Program-made: the position numbers and the translations under genes | Notes under the pieces: model-generated | What the model saw: the letters and a program-made list of their open reading frames with translations, nothing else | Database searches by the model: none | What the model was told of the DNA's origin: nothing | Shown here: in pieces, positions 31,105-40,547 of the stretch | How the letters are laid out: every line of letters starts with the position of its first letter | Position numbering within the stretch: the first letter of the stretch is position 1 | Assembly: GCA_003280005.1 (NCBI GenBank) | Contig: QCGH01000002.1 | Coordinates: forward strand, 1-64,000 | Reading direction: 5' to 3' | DNA: 64,000 nt | Origin: Pelagibacteraceae bacterium AG-365-D07 | Lineage (GTDB): Bacteria > Pseudomonadota > Alphaproteobacteria > Pelagibacterales > Pelagibacteraceae

Positions 31105-31709
31105 TTTTTATTATATATTCTCTTTGCTAATTCTAAATCCTCTTTTGTGTTAATATTTAAAAACTCATTTTCTTTTTTTATATCTTTTTCTATATAGCTG
31201 CAGCCAATTTTATCTGCCCATAAATCAACTTTTCTATAATTATTATTTAAATCTTGCTCTAATATTTTTTCTAAACTTGTTGACCAAGTGCCAAATATAT
31301 TATGTCTTTGTTTTTTTTCTTTAATTAAAAAAATTTTTTCTTTTTTTGAATATGTTTTTTGTATCATCTTTTCAATTATTATTTCATCGAAAAAAGGTGT
31401 GTCACACGGGAAAGTAATTACCCAATTATATTTATTACTTTGATTAGCATATTTCATTGCTGACAAAATTCCAACTAAAGGTCCTAAGTAACCCTCTTTA
31501 CAATCTTTAATAATTTTAATATTTGGATCGTCTAATATTAATTTACTATCATTTGATACAATTAAAATTTCTGAAAAATATTTATTTATTTTATTTATAA
31601 CATGTTCAATTAATTTTGAGTTTGACAAGTTGGATAAAGACTTATTGCTTCCAAATCTTGACGATTTGCCGCCTGCTAAAATAACACCTAAAATATTGTG
31701 CTCTTTCAT
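31101..31709 (-). CDS. mobA: Molybdenum cofactor guanylyltransferase
   Basis: 202 aa; GVILAGGKSSRFGSNKSL, GPLVGILSAM, FPCDTPFF. Confidence 0.93.
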   Translation of the reverse strand: MKEHNILGVILAGGKSSRFGSNKSLSNLSNSKLIEHVINKINKYFSEILIVSNDSKLILDDPNIKIIKDCKEGYLGPLVGILSAMKYANQSNKYNWVITFPCDTPFFDEIIIEKMIQKTYSKKEKIFLIKEKKQRHNIFGTWSTSLEKILEQDLNNNYRKVDLWADKIGCSYIEKDIKKENEFLNINTKEDLELAKRIYNKK

Positions 31710-31754
31710 TAAAAGAAATATAAATCAAATAATTTTTTAATTAAAGTTTTATAA

Positions 31755-32153
31755 ATGGATCTTGAAATTTTACAAATAGCAGCAGATACAAAAAACAATA
31801 AAGATATTAAAAATTTTACGCATAAATCAAAATATAAAAGTAAAATGTGTGGTGATGAAATTGAAATAAGCCTAATAGTTAAAGATCAAAAAATCTTAGA
31901 CATGGGTTATCAATGTAAATCTTGTATTTACTGCCAAGCGTCTGCTAGTTTATTATCTAAATTATCAAAAAATAAATCTTTGATTAAAGTTAATGAACTA
32001 ATAGAATTTGTAAACATTTTTTTTAAAAACACTAATTTAAAATTTGATAAAGAATGGAAACTTTTTGAAAAACTTTTTGATAAGAAAAATATTTCAAGAA
32101 AAGAATGTATTCTATTACCTTTTAAAACTGTTACAAAAGCTTTAAAATTATAA
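31755..32153 (+). CDS. NifU/IscU-like iron-sulfur scaffold protein
   Basis: 132 aa; KMCGDEIEISLIV...GYQCKSCIYCQASASLLSKL...KECILLPF, IscU N-terminal domain pattern. Confidence 0.8.
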   Translation: MDLEILQIAADTKNNKDIKNFTHKSKYKSKMCGDEIEISLIVKDQKILDMGYQCKSCIYCQASASLLSKLSKNKSLIKVNELIEFVNIFFKNTNLKFDKEWKLFEKLFDKKNISRKECILLPFKTVTKALKL

Positions 32154-32154
32154 A

Positions 32155-32619
32155 ATGGAAAAAGATCATTTATTGAAATCAATTTTGGCTGGCCTTTTCT
32201 CGACTATTACTATTGGTGCTTTAACATATCTTACTTACAAAACACCATTTGGCTTATTTTTAATTGCATCATTTGGATCATCTATGGTTTTATTATATGG
32301 ATATCCAGAAAGTCCATTTGCTCAACCTAAAAATATTTTCTTTGGACATTTTTTAACTGCCTTTATAGGTATAATAGTTTTAAAATTTATTCCTCTTCCT
32401 ATATTTATTACAATTCCATTAGCTACAGGATTAGGAGTTTGTTTTATGATTTTATTAAATGTAACTCACCCACCTGCAGGTGGAAATCCAATTATTGTTA
32501 TTATTGGCAGTGTATCATTTGAATATTTAATTAGTCCAATAATACTTGGTTCAATTATTGTTTTAGTATTTGGTGTAGTATTAAATAGATTTGTATTAAA
32601 AAAAAAATACCCTAAATAA
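32155..32619 (+). CDS. HPP family membrane protein
   Basis: 154 aa, about 4 TM segments; FGSSMVLLYGYPESPFAQPKNIFFGH, NVTHPPAGGNPI. Confidence 0.88.
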   Translation: MEKDHLLKSILAGLFSTITIGALTYLTYKTPFGLFLIASFGSSMVLLYGYPESPFAQPKNIFFGHFLTAFIGIIVLKFIPLPIFITIPLATGLGVCFMILLNVTHPPAGGNPIIVIIGSVSFEYLISPIILGSIIVLVFGVVLNRFVLKKKYPK

Positions 32620-32620
32620 A

Positions 32621-33463
32621 ATGGATATTAAATATAACGTCTCAAAATTGAAAAATTCAAAATTAGAAGAAATAAAGGATTCTGTTTCTGTTGAAGAGCC
32701 TTTAGAGATGCGTCTTAAATATAAAAAAAATAATAAATGGGAAGTAGAAAATATTTCAATTACAATGAGGACGCCTGGTAATGATGAAGATTTAATTAAA
32801 GGTTTTTTATTTAATGAGCGAATAATTAAAAATATTAATGATATTGAGTCTATAGAACACAAAGGGGAAGTTTCTGGTGACTATGATTTGCAAAATGTAA
32901 TTGAAGCAACAATTGTCAATATAGATAATATAGAAATAGGAAAATTAAAAAGAAATTTTGTGACAAACTCTTCATGTGGGGTATGTGGAAAAACTTCACT
33001 AGATGCCATTCAGATAATTAAAGAAAATAAACTAGATTTAACATTCCCCCTAATTAATGAAAAAATTATATTACAGTCGCCTAAATTATTGATGAATAAA
33101 CAATCCGAATTTTCAAAAACAGGAGGCATACATGCTAGTGCCTTAATTGATGTGAAAGGAAATGTCATTGCAATCAAGGAGGATGTTGGTCGACACAACG
33201 CATTGGATAAGCTTATTGGTCATTCGATTTCTAAAAAAATACTTAATCCAGAAAAACAATTCATTGCTTGCTCTGGAAGGTTGAATTTTGAATTAGTTCA
33301 GAAAGGTTTAATGGGCAATATTGGGGTTATGGCTGGTGTGGGTGCGCCCACGAGTCTCGCCATTGATCTTGCTAAACGTTTTGACATGACTCTATTAGGT
33401 TTTGTAAAAGAGAGTAGCTTTAATATTTATAGTAATAAGAAAAGAATTATATTAAGTAGCTAA
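32621..33463 (+). CDS. fdhD: Formate dehydrogenase accessory sulfurtransferase
   Basis: 280 aa; TMRTPGNDEDLIKGFLF, SSCGVCGKTSLDAI, KTGGIHASALID, EDVGRHNALDKLIG. Confidence 0.95.
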   Translation: MDIKYNVSKLKNSKLEEIKDSVSVEEPLEMRLKYKKNNKWEVENISITMRTPGNDEDLIKGFLFNERIIKNINDIESIEHKGEVSGDYDLQNVIEATIVNIDNIEIGKLKRNFVTNSSCGVCGKTSLDAIQIIKENKLDLTFPLINEKIILQSPKLLMNKQSEFSKTGGIHASALIDVKGNVIAIKEDVGRHNALDKLIGHSISKKILNPEKQFIACSGRLNFELVQKGLMGNIGVMAGVGAPTSLAIDLAKRFDMTLLGFVKESSFNIYSNKKRIILSS

Positions 33464-33471
33464 ATTAAAAT

Positions 33472-35130
33472 ATGTCAAAAAATATAAGCAATCTATCTGG
33501 GAGAATTGGTCTAAAGAATAACCTTTTCCAAAAAATATCTGAAAGATCACTTAAATCGAAAAATGACAGTGGTATGAAGGAAATTGCTAATGAATATAAA
33601 ATGGGCGTTTCCACAATACACGGGGCTGAAAGTTTTTATGAATTTTTAAGACCATCTCATAGGGAAAAAAAAGCATTTGTTTGTAATGGTAGTGCATGTA
33701 TGTGTGCTGGCACACAAGAAACTTTAAAGGAAAAATTACAAGAAAAACTTGGTGAAGACAAAGTAGGAGAGATGTTTTGCTTAGGTCATTGTTATGAAAA
33801 TCATGCATTTCATTATGATGGGGAGAATTATGCCGGAAACGATATTAATCAAATAGATAAAATTATTAGTGGAAAAAATATAAAACAAGAAAAATATTTT
33901 TCTAAGAGTTTTGCAACAACAAGTTTTCTGATGGATGATAAATTATCAAATCTTGATCAATTTAAAGATAGTTTAAATAAATTCATCAAAACTGATAAAA
34001 ATGAAATTGTAAGTTCGCTATTATCATCAAATTTAACTGGAAGAGGTGGTGCTGGATTTCCAACTGGAATGAAATGGGATTTCTGTAGCAAAGCAAAGTC
34101 TGAAAAAAAATATGTAGTGTGTAATGCAGATGAAGGTGACTCTGGTGCCTTTTCCGACAGATATTTATTAGAAGATCAACCTTTAAAAGTTTTATTTGGG
34201 ATGATTATCTGTGGTTATGTAATTGGAAGTGATGAGGGAGTACTTTACATCAGAGGCGAATATCCAAAATCAATTGAAGCAATTAATGGAAGTATTAATG
34301 CATTAAAACAAGCAGGATTATTAGGTGATAAAATTTTAGGCACTAATTTTTCTTTTGATTTAAATATATGTATAGGCCAGGGAGCTTATATATGTGGTGA
34401 AGAGACTGCATTAATAGCTTCAATAGAAGGAAGAAGAGCTGAAGTAGATGTTAGACCACCTTTTCCTGTAACAGAAGGGTTATATAAAAAACCAACAGTA
34501 GTAAATAATGTAGAAACTTTAGCGGCAGCTACTGGAATATTATTAAATGGTGCTGAAAAATTTTCATCAATAGGAAATAAAAAATCTGCAGGAACTAAAC
34601 TTGTATGTCTAGATAGTTTTTTTAATAAACCAGGCGTATATGAAATAGATATGGGAACTCCAATGAAAAAAATATTTGAAGAATTTGGTGGAGGATTAAA
34701 AGAAGAAGTAAAAGCATTTCAAATTGGTGGACCTTTAGGAGGAGTTGTTCCAGTAAAAGAAATTGAAAAATTAAATTTAGATTTTCAAGAATTTACAGCT
34801 GCAGGCTTTATGTTAGGACATGCTAGTGTTGTTAGTATACCGAAAAATTTTAGCATGGCTGAATATATTCACCATTTATTTGAATTTTCAGCCGAAGAAT
34901 CATGTGGCAAATGTTTTCCAGGTAGACTCGGATCTTATAGAGGAAAGGAAATGTTCGATCAATTGAAAAAAGGAACATCAAAAATTCCATTAAAATTACT
35001 AAATGAACTGTTAATCACTATGAAAAAAGGTTGTTTATGTGCACTTTGTGGAGCTATACCAACACCTATAATGAACATCTTAAAATATTTTGGTGATGAA
35101 ATGAAAAATGATATACTTAAAGACAATTAA
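33472..35130 (+). CDS. fdsB: NAD-dependent formate dehydrogenase beta subunit (NuoE-NuoF fusion)
   Basis: 552 aa; N-terminal NuoE-type [2Fe-2S] Cys cluster (CNGSACMCAG...CLGHC) and NuoF domain LTGRGGAGFPTGMKW, CGEETALIASIEGRR, ESCGKCFPGR. Confidence 0.92.
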   Translation: MSKNISNLSGRIGLKNNLFQKISERSLKSKNDSGMKEIANEYKMGVSTIHGAESFYEFLRPSHREKKAFVCNGSACMCAGTQETLKEKLQEKLGEDKVGEMFCLGHCYENHAFHYDGENYAGNDINQIDKIISGKNIKQEKYFSKSFATTSFLMDDKLSNLDQFKDSLNKFIKTDKNEIVSSLLSSNLTGRGGAGFPTGMKWDFCSKAKSEKKYVVCNADEGDSGAFSDRYLLEDQPLKVLFGMIICGYVIGSDEGVLYIRGEYPKSIEAINGSINALKQAGLLGDKILGTNFSFDLNICIGQGAYICGEETALIASIEGRRAEVDVRPPFPVTEGLYKKPTVVNNVETLAAATGILLNGAEKFSSIGNKKSAGTKLVCLDSFFNKPGVYEIDMGTPMKKIFEEFGGGLKEEVKAFQIGGPLGGVVPVKEIEKLNLDFQEFTAAGFMLGHASVVSIPKNFSMAEYIHHLFEFSAEESCGKCFPGRLGSYRGKEMFDQLKKGTSKIPLKLLNELLITMKKGCLCALCGAIPTPIMNILKYFGDEMKNDILKDN

Positions 35131-37898
35131 TGAGCTCTGAAAAAAGAAAAATTGCATATATAGATGGAAAACCTTATGAAATAGGTCCAAACCATACTTC
35201 TATTTTAAAATTTGTTAAAAGCTACCTTGGGGAAAAAAAAGTACCTACACTATGTGATGATCCAAATTTAGCACCTTACGGTGCATGTAGAGTTTGTTCG
35301 GTAGAGGTTGCTTTAGAAAAAGATGGTCCCACAAAGGTTGTTGCTTCTTGTCATACACCAATAGGTGAAAATCAGCATGTGTTTACAAATAATGAAACTT
35401 TGGAAGGTTTAAGAAAAAACATTGTAGAACTTGTAATTTCTGACCATCCAATGAATTGTAGCACTTGTGAAGTTGATCAAAACTGCGAGTTACAAACTGT
35501 AGCAAATGATCTAGGAATTAAAGAACATAGATATAATAACCCAAAACAACACAAAGGAATTCCAAAAGATACATCTCATGCATACATGAGAATGAATTTA
35601 GATAACTGTATAAACTGTGGAAGATGTGTAAGAGCTTGTGATGAAATTCAAGGTTCATTTGTTTTAACAATGAGTGGAAGAGGATTTGAGTCTAGGATAA
35701 CCACGGACAACGATATGATGTTTGGAGACTCGTCATGCGTATCTTGCGGAGCATGCGCACATACATGTCCAACAGATGCTATATCTGATGTATTTCAATC
35801 AAAATCTGCAAAAGTAGATAAAAAAGTTAGAACAACTTGTTCTTATTGCGGAGTAGGATGTAATCTAGAAGCGTCTATTAAAGATGGAAAAGTTGTTGCA
35901 ATTGATACACCAAAAGAAACAGAAGTTAATGCAGGACATACATGCATTAAGGGTAGATATGCTTTTGGTTTTTATGACCATCCTGATAGATTAAGAAGTC
36001 CACTTATTAAAAGAAGTGGGAAATTTGAAAAAGCTACCTGGGATGAAGCTTACGAGTATATTAAAAATAAATTAGAAAAAATTAAGAAGGAAAACGGTCC
36101 TGATGCAATTGCAGGAATTTCTTCCGCAAGATGTACAAATGAGGAAAATTATGTGTTCCAAAAAATGATAAGAGCTGTAGTTGGAACAAATAATATAGAC
36201 TGTTGTGCAAGAATTTGTCACTCTCCAACTGCATGGGGGATGCAGCAAACTTTTGGTACAGGAGCAGCAACAAATTCTACTGAAGATATTTATCATGCAG
36301 ATTTATTTATAGTAATTGGTGCAAATCCAACTAATGCTCATCCAGTGACTGGAGCAAAAATTAAACAACAAGTTATGAAGGGTAAAAAATTGATTGTATT
36401 AGACCCAGTAACAACTGAGCTTGCAAAACTTGCTGATTATCATATTAAATTAAAACCTGGTTCAAATGTAGCTGTGCTTAATATGATGCTATACTTCATA
36501 GTAAAAGGAAATTTATTAAATAAAGATTTTGTTGAAAAAAGAACAGAGGGATTCGAAGAATTTTTAAATCATATAAATAGTTTAGATGTTGATCATTTAG
36601 CAAATGTAGCGGGTGTTGAGAAACAATTAGTTAAAGAAGCTGCAATTGCATATGCAACAGCAAATAATTCAATGGAATTTCATGGACTAGGGGTTACTGA
36701 ACATGAACAGGGTTCAAAAACAGTAATGCTCATTGCAGACCTTGCTATGATAACAGGAAACATCGGTAGAAAAGGTGTAGGTGTTAATCCACTCAGAGGA
36801 CAAAATAATGTTCAAGGTGCTGCAGACATGGGATGTCAACCGCATCAGGGCGCAGGTTATTTTCCAGTAGCAGATAAAAAAATTCAAGAATTTTATACAG
36901 AAAAATATGGAGTAGTGCATCCAACTAAAGCAGGACTAAAAATTCCTGAAATCTTTGATGCAGCTATAAATAAGGAGGTTAAAGGGTTATGGATAATTGG
37001 TGAAGATATTGTTCAAACTGATCCTAATAGTGCTCATGTTATAAAAGCTATGGAGTCTCTAGATTTATTAGTAGTGCAAGAAATTTTTATGAGTGAAACT
37101 GCGAAATTAGCTGATGTAGTATTACCAGGGACTACTTTCTTAGAAAAAGATGGAACTTTTACTAATACTGAAAGAAGAGTTCAAAGAGTGAATAAAGCAG
37201 CAGAGCCTTTGCCAGGAACTAAACCCGACGGAGTTATTGTAACCGACATGATGCAGAAACTAGGGTATGATCAACCCACATACGACGCAGACCAAGTATT
37301 AGCCGAAGTAGCTGATGTTGTTCCATTCTTTAAAGGTATTACTCGAGAAAGACTCGGTAAATTAGGTTTACAATGGCCAGTAAAAGAGGACGGAACAGAT
37401 ACAAAAATTTTACATGAAAAAGAATTTAAATTGGGAAAAGGAAGACTAAAATCTTTCAACTGGCAAGAGTCCACTGAATTAAAAAATAACAAAAAAGAAT
37501 ATCCTTTAATTTTAACTACTAGCAGAGTTTTGCAACATTATAATGCCGCAACAATGACAAGAAGAACGAAGAATGTTAAAATTGTAGATGAAGATATTTT
37601 ATTATTACATCCAAATGATGCTAGAAGTAGAGAATTAAATAGTGGGGATATCGCAAGATTGTATTCTGGTAGAGGTGAAGTATCACTAAAAGTTGAAGTT
37701 ACTGATAAAGTAAAAGAGGGAATAGTTTTCACAACTTTCCATTTCCCTGAGCATATGGTTAATATGGTTACAGGTGATGGTAAAGATGAAGAAACTAAAT
37801 GTGCAGAATATAAAGTATCTGCTGTTAATGTTCAAAAAATATCAAATAAATTTAAAACTGAAATTACCCCAAAAGAAACTGAAGCTGAAGTAAGATAA
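35130..37898 (+). CDS. fdsA: Formate dehydrogenase alpha subunit (molybdopterin oxidoreductase)
   Basis: 922 aa; N-terminal 2Fe-2S and 4Fe-4S ferredoxin domains, CSYCGVGC, CCARICHSPTAWGMQQTFG (Cys-type active site), NPLRGQNNVQGAADMG. Confidence 0.95.
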   Translation: MSSEKRKIAYIDGKPYEIGPNHTSILKFVKSYLGEKKVPTLCDDPNLAPYGACRVCSVEVALEKDGPTKVVASCHTPIGENQHVFTNNETLEGLRKNIVELVISDHPMNCSTCEVDQNCELQTVANDLGIKEHRYNNPKQHKGIPKDTSHAYMRMNLDNCINCGRCVRACDEIQGSFVLTMSGRGFESRITTDNDMMFGDSSCVSCGACAHTCPTDAISDVFQSKSAKVDKKVRTTCSYCGVGCNLEASIKDGKVVAIDTPKETEVNAGHTCIKGRYAFGFYDHPDRLRSPLIKRSGKFEKATWDEAYEYIKNKLEKIKKENGPDAIAGISSARCTNEENYVFQKMIRAVVGTNNIDCCARICHSPTAWGMQQTFGTGAATNSTEDIYHADLFIVIGANPTNAHPVTGAKIKQQVMKGKKLIVLDPVTTELAKLADYHIKLKPGSNVAVLNMMLYFIVKGNLLNKDFVEKRTEGFEEFLNHINSLDVDHLANVAGVEKQLVKEAAIAYATANNSMEFHGLGVTEHEQGSKTVMLIADLAMITGNIGRKGVGVNPLRGQNNVQGAADMGCQPHQGAGYFPVADKKIQEFYTEKYGVVHPTKAGLKIPEIFDAAINKEVKGLWIIGEDIVQTDPNSAHVIKAMESLDLLVVQEIFMSETAKLADVVLPGTTFLEKDGTFTNTERRVQRVNKAAEPLPGTKPDGVIVTDMMQKLGYDQPTYDADQVLAEVADVVPFFKGITRERLGKLGLQWPVKEDGTDTKILHEKEFKLGKGRLKSFNWQESTELKNNKKEYPLILTTSRVLQHYNAATMTRRTKNVKIVDEDILLLHPNDARSRELNSGDIARLYSGRGEVSLKVEVTDKVKEGIVFTTFHFPEHMVNMVTGDGKDEETKCAEYKVSAVNVQKISNKFKTEITPKETEAEVR

Positions 37899-37908
37899 AT
37901 ATACCTAA

Positions 37909-38082
37909 ATGGTAGATTTATTAAAAAAATTTTATAAACCTTTTGCAATTACATATATTTTATTAAGTATTGCTCTTGGATCTTATCCAATGTTTGATTT
38001 TTATACTTTAAAAGGACAGTTAATAATATTTAGTGTTTCTATATTCAACGGAGTTATGGGTATATATGTAAAAAAATTATAA
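37909..38082 (+). CDS. Small two-TM membrane protein at the end of the fdh cluster
   Basis: 57 aa, ATG 37909: MVDLLKKFYKPFAITYILLSIALGSYPMFDFYTLKGQLIIFSVSIFNGVMGIYVKKL; 10 bp after fdsA; absent from the supplied ORF track. Confidence 0.6.
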   Translation: MVDLLKKFYKPFAITYILLSIALGSYPMFDFYTLKGQLIIFSVSIFNGVMGIYVKKL

Positions 38083-39180
38083 TACGTATGGTTCGTGTCT
38101 AACTTCACTGTTTAAAACTCTCTCAACAGAAAAAGCGCTTATATCTATAGTTTGATAGGAACCAGTAGTTATCAACTCCGTTAAAGCTCTCCCTATTCCT
38201 GGAGCTTGCATCAATCCTCTGCCCGTAAAGCCTGTGGCCATATAAACATTTTCATATTTAGGATGCTTTCCTACAACTGCATTATTATCGAGTTTATTAC
38301 AATCATAATATCCAGCCCAACCTCCAGTTAATTTCAATTCTTCAAAAGCAGGTATTCTCTTAGCCAACGCTGGCCAAACAAGATCTTCAAAATCATTCCA
38401 TGCTGGTTCTAAATCATTTGCATCAAATACAGAAATAGGTGATCCTGCTAAATATTCTTTTCCTTCAGGCCTCCAATAAACCCCCGTAGTTAAATCTCCA
38501 GTTAATGGCATCTCTGGAATATGTTTGGGACACTTTACTCTAAAAACTGTATGTTTTTGAGGAACTACTGGAATATCGTCTAACAATTCTTTAGTCCAGC
38601 AACCAGCTGCTGAAACAATTGTTTTTGCATTAATATCATTTAAACTTTTGACTTCGCCTTTAATAAATTCTGCTCCTAATTCAATTGCCTTACTTTTTAA
38701 AGCTGCATGAAACATAAATGGGTCAATCCAACCTTCAGTTTTATTGTCAGTAAAAGTTGCGGTCTCTATTCCGTCAGAATTTACATAAGGAAAATATTTT
38801 GAAAGTTCGGTTCCTTTAATATTTTTTGTGCCTGCATTACATGCTTTATGATTCTCTAATGCTTTATATTGTTCATCAGCATGTTCAGGACCAAACATTA
38901 GTAGATATCCATTTGTAACCATACTTGCTGTTGGATTTGGATTTTTTTCTGTTTTTAAAGTCTCTGAAATATTAAATATGAATTCTTTAGCAAATTTACC
39001 TAATAGAATATTTTCTTTTTGAAAGAACTGTCTTCTAAAACCGCCTAAAGACAGTGGAAAAGAAGCATTTTTATAAGTTGGGTCTCTCTCAATAACTTTT
39101 ACTTTTCGACCCTCTTTTGAGAGAAAATAAGCGGCAGAAGCACCAATAATACCCCCGCCTATAACTACAACATCATTCAT
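38077..39180 (-). CDS. FAD-dependent oxidoreductase (DadA / sarcosine oxidase beta-like)
   Basis: 367 aa; VVVIGGGIIGASAAYFLSKEG, GGWAGYYDCNKLDNNAVVG, YMATGFTGRGLMQAPGIGRALTELI. Confidence 0.85.
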   Translation of the reverse strand: MNDVVVIGGGIIGASAAYFLSKEGRKVKVIERDPTYKNASFPLSLGGFRRQFFQKENILLGKFAKEFIFNISETLKTEKNPNPTASMVTNGYLLMFGPEHADEQYKALENHKACNAGTKNIKGTELSKYFPYVNSDGIETATFTDNKTEGWIDPFMFHAALKSKAIELGAEFIKGEVKSLNDINAKTIVSAAGCWTKELLDDIPVVPQKHTVFRVKCPKHIPEMPLTGDLTTGVYWRPEGKEYLAGSPISVFDANDLEPAWNDFEDLVWPALAKRIPAFEELKLTGGWAGYYDCNKLDNNAVVGKHPKYENVYMATGFTGRGLMQAPGIGRALTELITTGSYQTIDISAFSVERVLNSEVRHEPYVL

Positions 39181-39233
39181 ATGAATAAATTACTAGCATA
39201 AATTAAATTAATAATTAAATACAATATTAATTT

Positions 39234-39995
39234 ATGAATAAAAAAGTAGTGTGGATAACTGGCGCAAGTAGCGGTATTGGCAAATCATTAGCCTTAAAAT
39301 TTGCCAAAGAGGGTTGGAATGTCGCAATCTCAGCTAGAAGAGAAAATTTATTGAATGAGATTTCCGAATCTAATGAAAATATAAAATCTTTTCCACTAGA
39401 TGTTACTGATAAAGCGAAGTGTATAGAAGTATTTAACAGAATAAAGGAACATTTTGGAAATATAGATATTTGTTTTTTTTCAACAGGAACTTGGAGTCCA
39501 AAAGAAGAAAAAGATATAGATGTTGAACAAATAGAGAATGTTTTTAAAGTAAATTTTTTCGGTACTTTGTATTGCATTAAAGCTGTTGAAGAATATTTTA
39601 AAAATAAAAAAGCTGGAATTATAACTATAGTATCATCTATTGCTGGCTATAGAGGTCTACCAAATACAACAGGATATGGACCATCAAAATCTGCACTAAT
39701 TAGCTTAGCAGAAAGTTTATATTTTGATTTTGAAAAACATAATGTAAGAGTATGTTTAGTTTCACCTGGTTTTATAAAAACACCAATGACAGATAAAAAT
39801 GATTTTAAAATGCCATTTTTGAAAACTCCGGAATTTGCAGCAGATAAAATATTTGAAGGATTAGTTAAAAAAAATAATTTTGAAATACATTTCCCTAAAG
39901 AACTAACTTTAACTCTTAAGTTTTTTAAATTGTTGCCAAGTAAATTATATTTTAATCTAGTAAAAAAAGGGACAAAGTTTCAAAAAAAGGATTAA
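39234..39995 (+). CDS. Short-chain dehydrogenase/reductase
   Basis: 253 aa; WITGASSGIGKSLA, YGPSKSALISL, VSPGFIKTPMT. Confidence 0.9.
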   Translation: MNKKVVWITGASSGIGKSLALKFAKEGWNVAISARRENLLNEISESNENIKSFPLDVTDKAKCIEVFNRIKEHFGNIDICFFSTGTWSPKEEKDIDVEQIENVFKVNFFGTLYCIKAVEEYFKNKKAGIITIVSSIAGYRGLPNTTGYGPSKSALISLAESLYFDFEKHNVRVCLVSPGFIKTPMTDKNDFKMPFLKTPEFAADKIFEGLVKKNNFEIHFPKELTLTLKFFKLLPSKLYFNLVKKGTKFQKKD

Positions 39996-40540
39996 TCTTT
40001 TACAAAAACTACAGTTAGATCAGCAACTCTAATTCCAAATTTTGTCATCTTTGCTCTATTGATAGCAACTTTTTCATCTTGCATAAAAATCCAATCATCA
40101 AAAGTGATTTTCATTTCTTTCCCTTTTACTGGAACTAATAAAACATATTCAAATTTAAATGCTGGTCCAAATGAAAATCCCTTTGCTTTTCCAACCACAT
40201 CACCTGCTGTTCCTTCGTAATTATGTTCATCAATTTTATTAATTTTCCATTGTCTATTTTGAATTTCTCCATCATCCCAGTTAAACGTCTCATCTAAAAT
40301 CAATTGTGTTCCGTCCCATTTGCCATTTAGGGTTGCAGAAAATTGTCTTGTAACTTTACCTGATCTATTTTGTAAAATACCCCAAGCTTTTACTTCACCC
40401 GCTAAATATTCTTCAATTATTAATCTCGGTTTTTTATCTTTAAAATCTTCTGGTTTCATAGAACTATTTGATGAACAACTTGTAATAAATTGAGTAAAAA
40501 TTATCAATAAAATTAAATTAAAAAATTTATAAATTTTCAT
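39992..40540 (-). CDS. DUF3833-family lipoprotein
   Basis: 182 aa; signal with lipobox-like ITSC; FSATLNGKWDGTQLILDETFNWDDGEIQNRQWKI. Confidence 0.82.
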   Translation of the reverse strand: MKIYKFFNLILLIIFTQFITSCSSNSSMKPEDFKDKKPRLIIEEYLAGEVKAWGILQNRSGKVTRQFSATLNGKWDGTQLILDETFNWDDGEIQNRQWKINKIDEHNYEGTAGDVVGKAKGFSFGPAFKFEYVLLVPVKGKEMKITFDDWIFMQDEKVAINRAKMTKFGIRVADLTVVFVKD

Positions 40541-40547
40541 AAAATAT

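Noticed and set aside
36072-37732. Several minus-strand ORFs within fdsA
   Set aside because: Shadow ORFs opposite conserved molybdopterin oxidoreductase sequence.
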